Shown in pieces: positions 56,473-64,000 of a DNA stretch of 64,000 nt. The translations under genes were made by a program, and so were the position numbers. Below the pieces are notes generated by a model, which saw nothing but the letters and a program-made list of their open reading frames with translations, did not search any database and was not told the DNA's origin. The first letter of the stretch is position 1; each line of letters opens with the position of its first letter. This stretch comes from G963663365 sp963663365 (lineage in GTDB: Bacteria > Hinthialibacterota > Hinthialibacteria > Hinthialibacterales > G963663365): assembly GCA_963663365.2 (NCBI GenBank), contig CAXXIH010000004.1:1302001-1366000 (forward strand), read 5' to 3'.

Positions 56473-56663
56473 CGCGCCCTCCAACGCCTTGAATGGTCAT
56501 TACTATCAGGAAGATAACGATTTTTTATGCAGAGCGGTAATGGGGTTTTACGGGTTGTTGGCATCTGCCAATAATTATGCGGATGGCGAGCCGTGAATGT
56601 TGAAATCTGTGGAATATCTTGATTCACCGCACCTGTTCCCGCATGATGCGTCTCGGATTACTT

Positions 56664-57431
56664 ATGACTCAGCCTAATTTCTATATTTACGAAGAACAGG
56701 TCCGTTCTTTTGAGATCGGACCCGATCAACGGCTTAAATTGCGGCCGCTTTTGCATCATCTCCAAGAGGCCGCTGTGGGCCATTCCAACCAGGCAGGGGA
56801 CACGTTCCCGACACAACTGGCAAATGGCGCGGTTTGGGTGCTGTCGCGCATCCATGTGCAAATGGACCGCTATCCACGTTGGGAATCGCCTTTCAAAATT
56901 GAGACATGGTCTGTGGCAATCGAAGCGCTGACGGCGATTCGTGATTTTCAGATCGAAGATGACGAAGGCCTCTGTGGCCGGGCAACGACACAATGGCTGT
57001 TAATGAATATTGAGAAAAGGCGTCCGGTTCGTATTCCGAAGGGATTGGAGAGCGGCTACGGGCGTAAGACTCAGCGAATGGTTGAAGATTCCTTTGAACC
57101 GTTACCGGAGCTGGAGGATGCGGAGTTTTCGCTCGGCATGCAGGTGGGCCGTGGTGCGTTAGATTCTGTCAATCACGTCAACAATGCTTTCGCAGTCGAA
57201 TGGTGTCTGGAATCGCTGCCGGACGAGCGCATCAAAGGCCTACGTCTTGTGGGAGTAGAGGCCGCGTTTAAGCGGGAGCTGGTTTACGGTGACGAGCTTC
57301 GTTCCGAAACCGCCACGGCCGCTGTGCCGGATATTGGGAGCAACGGAGAGGTACCATACCTGCACCGGCTGATTCGTGCGGATGGCGGGGCCGTCTTGAT
57401 ACAGGCACGATCACGCTGGACGCCCTGCTAA
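56664..57431 (+). CDS. Acyl-ACP thioesterase (FatA/FatB-like)
   Basis: A 255-residue cytosolic enzyme with two hotdog domains that releases free fatty acids from acyl-carrier protein. The ATG at 56664 (MTQPNFYIYEEQVRS) is preferred; starts at 56643 and 56646 would add about seven residues. The N-terminal hotdog contains LHHLQEAAVGHSNQAG and WVLSRIHVQMDRYPRW. The second hotdog has the catalytic region DSVNHVNNAFAVEWCLESLP, with the Asn and His of the plant and bacterial family. It overlaps the convergent gene at 57428 by four bases at the stop codons. Confidence 0.88.
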   Translation: MTQPNFYIYEEQVRSFEIGPDQRLKLRPLLHHLQEAAVGHSNQAGDTFPTQLANGAVWVLSRIHVQMDRYPRWESPFKIETWSVAIEALTAIRDFQIEDDEGLCGRATTQWLLMNIEKRRPVRIPKGLESGYGRKTQRMVEDSFEPLPELEDAEFSLGMQVGRGALDSVNHVNNAFAVEWCLESLPDERIKGLRLVGVEAAFKRELVYGDELRSETATAAVPDIGSNGEVPYLHRLIRADGGAVLIQARSRWTPC

Positions 57432-57661
57432 ACACATTTGAAGACAATGGCGATTCCCAAAATAATCATGGGGATTCCGATTATCGCGCCAATGACACTG
57501 AGGCAAAAGAATACACCCACACCGATCAGGATGAGCGCCAATGTGGCCGCCGCGATGCGGCCCAGGAGCAATACCAGCCAGGCGGCAATTCGAAAAGGCA
57601 GGATGCAAAGCCAGGTGAGCAGGGATATCGGGCCGCGAATTTCATAAGTTGTTGTTGACAC
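57428..57661 (-). CDS. Small hydrophobic membrane protein
   Basis: A 77-residue protein that I do not recognise. The start is GTG, with GGAGG about 11 bases upstream. Two or three hydrophobic helices (LLTWLCILPFRIAAWLVLLLG, IAAATLALILIGVGVFF and IGAIIGIPMIILGIAIVF) fill the chain. Its stop codon overlaps that of the convergent thioesterase gene. Confidence 0.6.
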   Translation of the reverse strand: MSTTTYEIRGPISLLTWLCILPFRIAAWLVLLLGRIAAATLALILIGVGVFFCLSVIGAIIGIPMIILGIAIVFKCV

Positions 57662-57817
57662 GGTTCATCTTCCTCCAAATTCATCAACATTCGGAAATTA
57701 AAAGGAGGTCCACCTGCTCCCTAAGCATATACTACGCAGGAACCGCTTGATATCTTCAGTCACAATTCCTAGATTCGCTGGACCTGTACGCCAGGGCTGC
57801 TACTCTCGGCGGCAATC

Positions 57818-58117
57818 ATGACAGGTGAGGATTCCAGCGCTCCGCGCCGCCGTGCCGTCGCGCTACAATATCGGAAGGGTGAAGATCCCGCTCCGAAAGT
57901 TGCGGCCAAGGGCACCGGTCTTTTGGCGGACCGGATTCTTGAACTGGCCGAACAATACAATGTGCCCATCTATCACGATCCCGACTTGGTTGAAGTATTA
58001 GCCGGTTTGGATTTGGATCAGATTATTCCGCCCGACTTATATAAAGCCGTAGCGGAAATCCTGGCTTGGGTGTACACCGTCAATCAGAACCTGAGCGCAG
58101 AGAACGTGAAATACTGA
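57818..58117 (+). CDS. Isolated FlhB C-terminal-like domain protein
   Basis: A 99-residue protein. RRRAVALQYRKGEDPAPKVAAKGTG and IYHDPDLVEVLAGLDLDQIIP match the cytosolic C-terminal domain of FlhB/YscU-type export proteins. The NPTH autocleavage site is absent, as in other short standalone members. Full FlhB switches substrate in flagellar export. No flagellar gene is in the window, so a different role is likely. It precedes the TPR gene by 36 bases and probably shares its transcript. Confidence 0.8.
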   Translation: MTGEDSSAPRRRAVALQYRKGEDPAPKVAAKGTGLLADRILELAEQYNVPIYHDPDLVEVLAGLDLDQIIPPDLYKAVAEILAWVYTVNQNLSAENVKY

Positions 58118-58153
58118 AATTTACAAAGATATTGAGATATACAGAGAACAATT

Positions 58154-58588
58154 ATGACCGAACAAAGCCATTACGAGACAGAAATCAAACGATTTTCCGA
58201 GCTGCTTAAAACAAATCGCCAGTATGCGTTTGATCGCTACGGTTGGACATTTTTTCACAGCATCCCTGCGGAAGAGCGTCATCAGTTGCGTCACGAATTG
58301 GGCTGGAATGACAAGACGGCCTTGGATTTTTATAACTCAGGCGCCATGTCCTGTCGTGCGGGCAAAGTGAAAGACGGGCTCGCCCTAATGGAAAAGGCCG
58401 AATCTATGGGTCTGGATATTCCCGAGATGTGGTACAACCTTGGATTGGCTTACGATCAAGAAGGCGATATGGCCAAGGCCAGAAGTTATTACGAGAAATT
58501 CGTGAATGAGATCGAAGCCCGTGTTCGTGTCCCAGTCCGCTACCGTGATGATTTGGATGAGATCCGCGAGCGGCTCAGTCAAATGTAA
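58154..58588 (+). CDS. TPR-containing protein
   Basis: A 144-residue cytosolic protein. Two tetratricopeptide repeats (DFYNSGAMSCRAGKVKDGLAL and MWYNLGLAYDQEGDMAKARSYY) follow an N-terminal helical part (FSELLKTNRQYAFDRYGW). TPR arrays bind other proteins. The gene follows the FlhB-like gene closely. Confidence 0.8.
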   Translation: MTEQSHYETEIKRFSELLKTNRQYAFDRYGWTFFHSIPAEERHQLRHELGWNDKTALDFYNSGAMSCRAGKVKDGLALMEKAESMGLDIPEMWYNLGLAYDQEGDMAKARSYYEKFVNEIEARVRVPVRYRDDLDEIRERLSQM

Positions 58589-58793
58589 TCTTTGTTTGTC
58601 GTATCTGGTGAATTTATTTCATGCGCATAGCCGTAGGTCACGTTGGCGCCTCAACCTGTGGAATTCGTTAAATTTCCTTGCCAGAGTTACTCCTAATTAT
58701 CTCAAATCGTTAGAGATAGGCTGTCGTATGGCTAAGTTGCTTGCATTAGGCTTCTTGGGACACCTAGTCTCACGTTCCATATAAAGCTTTATG

Positions 58794-58841
58794 TTGTAAG
58801 ATTAGGAGACTCAAGATAATATACACATTACCGATATCGGT
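58794..58841 (+). promoter_or_regulatory. Possible promoter and palindrome upstream of the amidase gene
   Basis: TTGTAA (58794-58799) and TAATAT (58817-58822) are exactly 17 bases apart. A perfect 12-base palindrome, ACCGATATCGGT (58830-58841), lies at the expected start point. The rest of the spacer 58589-58918 shows no gene. Confidence 0.4.
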
Positions 58842-58918
58842 ATGATGTTCTGGTATAGACTCAGGACAATCCCCTCGACGTTAGGCTGAGGCTGACGCGG
58901 GGAGCGTTGGAGTTAAGT

Positions 58919-60904
58919 ATGGGAAGAACGACTTCTTTTTTGCTTGCGGCTGGTCTTTTGATAGCCGGCACAACCACCCTGCCCACATTGGTTCGGGCGG
59001 CCGTTCTCGATGACATCGAAGTTGCCGTCGAACACCCCAAATTCAGCATCATTCTCGTTGAAACTTCCGCCGCATTTACACGTTACCAACTGACACCGTC
59101 AAAGACACAGAACGATTATGTGGAACTTGATTTGTATGGTGTCAGCCAAGGTAAGGTTGAGGATCGAATCCAGATTGATGACGGTGCTGTGGATTCCATT
59201 TCAGTGCGTGGCTATTCAAGTCCGAAGAAAACACGCTTGGGAATTCGGCTTCGTCCCGGAGTATCCGCTTCGACTGTATTTCCCGTAAAACTGGATGCCA
59301 AACGAAAAGGGCGGCTTGCCGTTTTAATTGATAATCCCCCTGATCATAAATTAACATTGCCTTCGCCTGAAGAAGCACGCCAATGGCGAAACGAAGGCAA
59401 ACGTATCGTTATTATCGATCCCGGCCACGGATGGCTCGATCCCGGCGCGGCCTATTATGGAATGCAGGAAAAGACCATCGTTTTGGATGTCGCCAAAAAA
59501 CTTGCGGAATTGATTAACCAAAGCGATAACATGCGCGCCTATCTAACTCGTTATGGCGACTATATGCCGCTCATGGATAAGAACGATTACGAAGGTTCGT
59601 TTTTGACGATTCGCCGCAAAGCTCTGAAAGCACGCTTAAAATATGCGCAGGAAATGCACGGCGATATTTTTGTCTCCTTGCATGTGAATGCAGCCCGCCG
59701 CCGTTCGGCCAAAGGTTTTGAAGTTTGGTATATGGATGAGCGGATTAAGGATTCGGTCGCAGCCGAAGCGATTGAAGATATGAATCTGCATGATCTCCAG
59801 GATTACGGCACGGATGTCGATGTGAGTAATTCGGCCAACGATTCCGAGCAGTTCCTTATTGGGCTCAAACGGGATGCGAATGTACGGAATAACAAACTCT
59901 TGGCCGAAAATATTGCGCACATCCTGCCACGCGTCCCGGGCCTGATACCGCGGGAGAAACCGGTTGTTGCCAGCGATAAGTTTATTGTACTTAAAAGCAT
60001 CGCCATGCCGGGTGTGTTGGTTGAAATGGCATTTCTCTCCAACCGGGATGATGCGGCCAAACTGCGGCGTCAGGATTTCAGATGGCGTCTGGCGCAAGAA
60101 ATCTATAACGGTATTGGCCGCTACTTTGTGGAAGAACATACTGCCGGTTATGTTGCTTCGAGCAAGCCTTTTGAGATCGACCGCAACATCCAGGTTCCCA
60201 ATGTACGTTATTCCATTCATGTTGTAGAAAAAGACGAAACGCTCTTTACGATCGCGCAGAAATACAACACCTCTATAGAACATTTAAAGTCGATCAATAA
60301 TATGACCGGCAGCCGGATCTATGAGAGACAAGAAATTAACGTTCCGGAAGGCGCAACAACGATGACCGCGACGCATGTTGTGCGTACAGGCGAAAGTCTA
60401 TCGAGTATTGCGGATGATGCCGGGATGTCGGTCAGTGAACTGAAGACCTTGAATGGTATGCGAAGTAACCGGATTTATCCGGGCGATGAACTGATTCTGA
60501 ACCGGCAAGGTAAACGAACTGAGACGGTGGAGGCGCCCAAGGTGGCGCGCTCTGAGCCGCCGGCCCAAGCCCCAACCAGCATCTATACCGTTCGCCGTGG
60601 CGACACCTTAAGCGATATTGCCAAGAATCACGGTATGACGGTCAGCGCTCTTAAAGCTCTGAACAATAAAAGCAACAGCAGGATCATGCCCGGCGACAAA
60701 CTTGTGGTGTCGGGGACTTCAATCACCAGTGCGGCAAGAACAAGCTCTTCGAAACAGGCATCGCCGGTCTACTACAAAGTCCGCAAAGGTGACAGTCTTT
60801 ATGATATTGCCCGCAAATACCGGACTTCTGTTGAAAAGATCAAGAGTATGAATGGATTAAGAAAAAGCCGGATCGATATCGGGCAGAAGTTGCGCGTACG
60901 ATAA
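58919..60904 (+). CDS. N-acetylmuramoyl-L-alanine amidase with AMIN and four LysM domains
   Basis: A 661-residue exported zinc amidase that cuts the bond between muramic acid and the peptide stem, as in cell separation. The ATG at 58919 follows GGAG at seven bases. The signal peptide is MGRTTSFLLAAGLLIAGTTTLP. An AMIN-like domain (about 30-140) is followed by the Amidase_3 domain (about 160-400), with zinc motifs IVIIDPGHGWLDPGA, MQEKTIVLDVAKKL, FVSLHVNA and catalytic Glu in VLVEMAFLSN. Four LysM repeats (about 430-661, for example HVVEKDETLFTIAQKY and KVRKGDSLYDIARKY) bind peptidoglycan. Four LysM units at the C-terminus are more than most AmiC-type enzymes have. Confidence 0.92.
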   Translation: MGRTTSFLLAAGLLIAGTTTLPTLVRAAVLDDIEVAVEHPKFSIILVETSAAFTRYQLTPSKTQNDYVELDLYGVSQGKVEDRIQIDDGAVDSISVRGYSSPKKTRLGIRLRPGVSASTVFPVKLDAKRKGRLAVLIDNPPDHKLTLPSPEEARQWRNEGKRIVIIDPGHGWLDPGAAYYGMQEKTIVLDVAKKLAELINQSDNMRAYLTRYGDYMPLMDKNDYEGSFLTIRRKALKARLKYAQEMHGDIFVSLHVNAARRRSAKGFEVWYMDERIKDSVAAEAIEDMNLHDLQDYGTDVDVSNSANDSEQFLIGLKRDANVRNNKLLAENIAHILPRVPGLIPREKPVVASDKFIVLKSIAMPGVLVEMAFLSNRDDAAKLRRQDFRWRLAQEIYNGIGRYFVEEHTAGYVASSKPFEIDRNIQVPNVRYSIHVVEKDETLFTIAQKYNTSIEHLKSINNMTGSRIYERQEINVPEGATTMTATHVVRTGESLSSIADDAGMSVSELKTLNGMRSNRIYPGDELILNRQGKRTETVEAPKVARSEPPAQAPTSIYTVRRGDTLSDIAKNHGMTVSALKALNNKSNSRIMPGDKLVVSGTSITSAARTSSSKQASPVYYKVRKGDSLYDIARKYRTSVEKIKSMNGLRKSRIDIGQKLRVR

Positions 60905-60933
60905 CCGCAGCCTTCACTAATTGTCGATTTACT

Positions 60934-60964
60934 ATCCGCTTCGGTGCTTGGCACCGGAGCGGAT
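60934..60964. terminator. Bidirectional terminator
   Basis: A 14-pair hairpin (ATCCGCTTCGGTGC/GCACCGGAGCGGAT, one G-U pair, three-base loop) followed by a T-rich stretch lies between the converging amidase and 60967 genes, and should serve both. Confidence 0.75.
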
Positions 60965-60966
60965 TT

Positions 60967-63369
60967 CTAATTTTGGAGTATCCCGTTTTCGAATTGCACG
61001 CTTTGGATTTGGTTGCCATTGCGGTCGTAGATTATTGCCGGTCCATGTGCGCGGAAGTTGCGCCATGATGATTCCGCCTTCTTTTTGCCATCACTCCAGT
61101 ATTGTGTCCATAGGCCTATGCCATCCGGCCGATGTTCCCATTCCCAAAGGACTCTGCCGTCCATCGTCCGGTAGATTTCGGTCCCGGTCTTTATGCCGTT
61201 TTCGTATTTCACCTCGTAATGCGGCGAGCCATCCGGGTAAAACCAGGATTCATTTCCATCTAAAATATAGCGTCCATCCGCAGCCAGTTTGACACTCCAA
61301 CGCGCTTTGAGATTGTTTTCGGAATCGAATTCTTCAAGTGTCATTTTGGACTTCATCGGAATCCCCTTTCCTTTGGGAGCGGTTTCACTTTGAAGATCCG
61401 CAAGAATCCAGGCTTCGTTCATTTCGAGATGCAGACATGGGTGGTTCATCGTAGTGATGAGGTGGATCACGCCATTTGGGGCCTGCGCGGCGACGCTATA
61501 TCCCCATGTGGCATCGGTCATAGGAGTTTTGTTCCAGTGTTCACCGAGTTCGCCGAATATGTGCGACTCATGCGGCTGTGCGGCTTCGATCTTTTTGATA
61601 TGCCAGGTCTGACCTTCATCATCCGATAAAGCGACATAGGCCCCCTTTTCTTTGATTTCATCAGGCTTTTTATTTTTCGTGCTTTGAAAATCACCGGCGA
61701 AGAAAAGCCTTCCGCTTTGCAGCCGGATTAAAGAAGGACGTTGATTGAAGGCCAAAGCAGGGAACGGCGTTTTGCTAATCTCATAGGATTTCCCGCAATC
61801 AAGGGAAATCGATTTGGGCATATACCCTTCAATATCCGTATTTTTACCGCCCATGCCTAAAATGCCGCCGTCTTTGAGCACGGTAAATGTTGTATGACGC
61901 CCCCCTGTTCTACCGCCTGTGTCGAACCAGGTTTTACCCTCATTGCGGCTGGCCCAAAGCAAGGAGGTTCCACCATCGCCGTCACTAGCAACATAAATGG
62001 TGCCTTCAGCATCACGAAAGGCGCTATTGATCGGCTGGGGACTATGCGGACCGATTGGACCGTCAAAGACCGGGAAATGCTGCTCGCTCCATGTTGCACC
62101 GTTGTCATCTGATGTGCACCAACGAAACGGCACACCAGGCAGCCCAACACCGCCCGTAAACATGAAGAGTCTGTCGTTATCATTCCAAATCAAAGCACAC
62201 TGTTCGGCCGCGTCGGCGAAATCATAATAAAGTTCGGGCATATCCCATTGTTCCGCACCGCATCGCAATCTGGTTTGAATGAGGCATACGTTCGGCTTGT
62301 ATTCCAAAGTTGAAGTTGAAGCCGTAAAGAAACATGCCAATACATCGCCGTTGGAACAGACCGTCATACCCGGGCTGTGATTGTGTGCCAATAGCGCCGG
62401 ATGCAATCCCACGGCTGCACGATCTTGAGCGTGATCATTTTCAGGCGGGATTGGCAGCAGTGGACGTATCTTAAAATACGGTTGTTTTTCGTCCGGACCA
62501 TATTCCGCGGCATCCGGGTATTGTTTCACACATTGTTGGACAAAAGGTTTTTCAACACTGCACGGAGCCGTTTTTGGGAACGGGGCCATAACGATACGGA
62601 AGCCGATGGGGTGAGTTGGCTCAGTATTTACATCTTGGTTTTTATATTGAACCGGACAATGTGGCGGAAGACTCGCACGGTTGGCGGAGCGGCGATAATA
62701 AGGTGCTTCCCATTTTTGGATGCCTCCTCCGCGTGCCACACGTGCTACTCCTGTAGCTGGTCCAACCGGATCGATCTCGCCGACATCCGGATACATCGCA
62801 TGCCAATCAAGGCACCACTCCAATGGCGGCGTATGCATATTGATCAGGCCCCAGGGATTGGCTGTGCCCGGGGATGGGGGCTCATTGCCGGACCAGAATT
62901 GTGTTTCCGTCCCCGCCCGGCATGCGTATTCGCACTCCGCTTCGGTAGGGAGCCGATAGGATTTGCCTTCTTTTTCGCTCAACCATTCGCAAAAAGCTAC
63001 GGCGCGTTCCCAAGGTAAATTGGAGACATAGGGTGCGAAACGATCCGATATGTTGAAATCCGGTTGGAAGAGTTTGAATTGCTCGATCGTAATTTCTGTT
63101 TTCGATATCAGAAAATCGGAGCTGATTTTGACTTTACGAACCGGGCGTTCATCCCAATCGCCATCGAATAGCAGTGGCGGACCATCGAGTTTATCCGGGA
63201 CTGTTGGATTGAGGATGCCCATTCGGAATTCCCCGGCCGGAATGGGCACCATATGTACTCCGATGGAATTAACGATATCTTTTAGAGTTGTGTCTTCTGC
63301 ACAGATACCGGGAATTGAATTCAACAATAAAACAGTTGCGATTAATATGAGAATTGGTTGGTTGCGCAT
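60967..63369 (-). CDS. Secreted FGE-sulfatase / sialidase-like / MORN fusion protein
   Basis: An 800-residue exported protein with signal peptide MRNQPILILIATVLLLNSIPGICA. Residues about 40-256 match the formylglycine-generating enzyme fold (VPIPAGEFRMG, YRLPTEAECEYACRAGTE, RGGGIQKWEAPYYRRSANR, PIGFRIV), although the copper-binding Cys pair of true FGE is not obvious. About 325-665 form a six-blade sialidase-type propeller with four Asp-boxes (SDDNGATW near 423, SRNEGKTW, SLDCGKSY, SDDEGQTW near 585). Residues about 700-800 are YwqK/MORN_2 repeats (WFYPDGSPHYEVKYENG, QYWSDGKKKAESSW). The whole may act on or bind glycans. No catalytic Arg triad for sialidase was verified. Confidence 0.8.
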   Translation of the reverse strand: MRNQPILILIATVLLLNSIPGICAEDTTLKDIVNSIGVHMVPIPAGEFRMGILNPTVPDKLDGPPLLFDGDWDERPVRKVKISSDFLISKTEITIEQFKLFQPDFNISDRFAPYVSNLPWERAVAFCEWLSEKEGKSYRLPTEAECEYACRAGTETQFWSGNEPPSPGTANPWGLINMHTPPLEWCLDWHAMYPDVGEIDPVGPATGVARVARGGGIQKWEAPYYRRSANRASLPPHCPVQYKNQDVNTEPTHPIGFRIVMAPFPKTAPCSVEKPFVQQCVKQYPDAAEYGPDEKQPYFKIRPLLPIPPENDHAQDRAAVGLHPALLAHNHSPGMTVCSNGDVLACFFTASTSTLEYKPNVCLIQTRLRCGAEQWDMPELYYDFADAAEQCALIWNDNDRLFMFTGGVGLPGVPFRWCTSDDNGATWSEQHFPVFDGPIGPHSPQPINSAFRDAEGTIYVASDGDGGTSLLWASRNEGKTWFDTGGRTGGRHTTFTVLKDGGILGMGGKNTDIEGYMPKSISLDCGKSYEISKTPFPALAFNQRPSLIRLQSGRLFFAGDFQSTKNKKPDEIKEKGAYVALSDDEGQTWHIKKIEAAQPHESHIFGELGEHWNKTPMTDATWGYSVAAQAPNGVIHLITTMNHPCLHLEMNEAWILADLQSETAPKGKGIPMKSKMTLEEFDSENNLKARWSVKLAADGRYILDGNESWFYPDGSPHYEVKYENGIKTGTEIYRTMDGRVLWEWEHRPDGIGLWTQYWSDGKKKAESSWRNFRAHGPAIIYDRNGNQIQSVQFENGILQN

Positions 63370-63875
63370 CGTTTTTATTTCTCCGCACCGGTGGCAGTAG
63401 ATGGCATTTGATTTGTATAATCACCGATAGTTTAGCAGCACTCTCTGTGTTTGCCGACCTGCTTGTATTGCTGCGGATTAAAATAAAAGGTCCGTGTAAT
63501 TTCGTATTTTATCGTGTTTCTGTCCACTTCACTTGGACTGTTACCGTGTGAGTAAGAATGACTAATAAATCCGAGCAACAGCCGGGAGTAACCGGCTTAT
63601 GCCTATGAATGATATTTATTTGGCAGGATCATACCGGACACAAAATAAATTCCCGAAAATATTGGAGTTACAAAGCAGAATTATCTTCAACAGGCTACGG
63701 GGGCTCTGTCATATGCGCCAATTCAAATGGATCTATCGCGGTATCAATTGGCCTTCAGAAGCGTATGATCGAAGAGAAGGCCCTTATTGTGTCCATACGG
63801 ATCCGTCGGTTTGCATGGCTTGAGCCGTCTATCCGGTGTTCGCGATTCGGTAGATTCAAAGGTAGGTACAGCAGC
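63370..63875. other. Spacer without a convincing gene
   Basis: A 506-base divergent spacer. A 74-codon frame (63599-63823) exists, but its composition is not protein-like and its ATG sits behind a small hairpin (GCCGG/CCGGC). No clear promoter pair was found for either flanking gene. Confidence 0.5.
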
Positions 63876-64000
63876 ATGACCCAGGCGAAAAACGGCGACA
63901 CGGTTCGAATCCATTATAGTGGCACATTAGATGATGGTTCTTTGTTCGACACTACCGAAGGACAGGATCCGCTCGAACTAAAATTAGGAGAGGGACGCAT
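63876..64000 (+). CDS. FKBP-type peptidyl-prolyl isomerase, partial (SlyD-like)
   Basis: Only the first 41 codons are in the window. MTQAKNGDTVRIHYSGTLDD, GSLFDTTEGQDPLELKLG and EGRI are the N-terminal strand pattern of SlyD-type FKBP domains, which isomerise X-Pro bonds and act as chaperones. There is no signal peptide, so the product is cytosolic. The gene continues past the right edge, so any metal-binding tail cannot be seen. Confidence 0.85.
   Translation, partial: MTQAKNGDTVRIHYSGTLDDGSLFDTTEGQDPLELKLGEGR

Noticed and set aside
63599..63823. 74-codon frame upstream of the FKBP gene
   Set aside because: Unusual composition, no family match and a poor start context.
1..64000. CRISPR arrays, insertion sequences, phage genes and rRNA genes
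   Set aside because: No regularly spaced repeats, transposase motifs, phage structural motifs or rRNA sequence were seen.

Overview
The window looks like a chromosomal segment of a Gram-negative, non-model bacterium of about 50% GC. Evidence: several proteins with prepilin N-termini (FTLIELLIVVAIIGILAAIA), an AMIN/LysM cell-wall amidase, a sigma54-type response regulator, many secreted proteins with Thr-Pro linkers, and several beta-propeller proteins. This mixture recalls candidate phyla such as Sumerlaeota, Hydrogenedentota or Hinthialibacterota. That placement is inference; no marker here settles it. Core genes are purA, mfd, gcvPA/gcvPB, tRNA-Lys, tRNA-Glu and an FKBP-type isomerase. No plasmid, phage, CRISPR or insertion-sequence genes were seen.

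Layout. 1-6.5 kb (minus): a truncated propeller/Y_Y_Y/PAS sensor, then the glycine decarboxylase P-protein genes behind a tandem glycine riboswitch. 6.8-17.2 kb (plus): three large secreted proteins built from the same modules (called A, B and C here) joined by Thr-Pro linkers. 17.3-20.5 kb (minus): a small anchored protein, a polysaccharide flippase and a membrane protein. 20.7-26.2 kb (plus): an ABC-2 permease, an NtrC-type regulator, a DUF1232 protein, an unknown and an SGNH hydrolase. 26.3-27.8 kb (minus): a Tat-tagged fucose-isomerase-like protein. 28-35.6 kb (plus): an orphan ParB, then a secreted GH-A-like protein, an AT-rich propeller protein and a membrane-anchored relative of the GH protein's N-terminal domain.

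36-38.6 kb: a pilin gene with its own promoter, a strongly structured leader and a terminator, then purA and two tRNAs. 38.7-40.8 kb: a frameshifted membrane gene, a secreted unknown and a repeat-rich spacer. 40.8-49.8 kb: a secreted barrel-like protein, a cNMP-binding protein, a YfhO-like membrane protein and mfd. 50-56.5 kb: a lipoprotein with two pseudopilin-like segments, a second pilin and a tandem pair of propeller proteins. 56.6-64 kb: an acyl-ACP thioesterase, small proteins including an isolated FlhB C-terminal domain, the amidase, an FGE/sialidase/MORN fusion and the start of an FKBP protein.

Most of the window encodes cell-surface and secreted functions. The items most likely to be new are the structured RNA leader of the first pilin gene (35917-36035), the three-gene modular surface-protein family (6794-17196), and a C-terminal pseudopilin-type signature that recurs in proteins that are not pilins.
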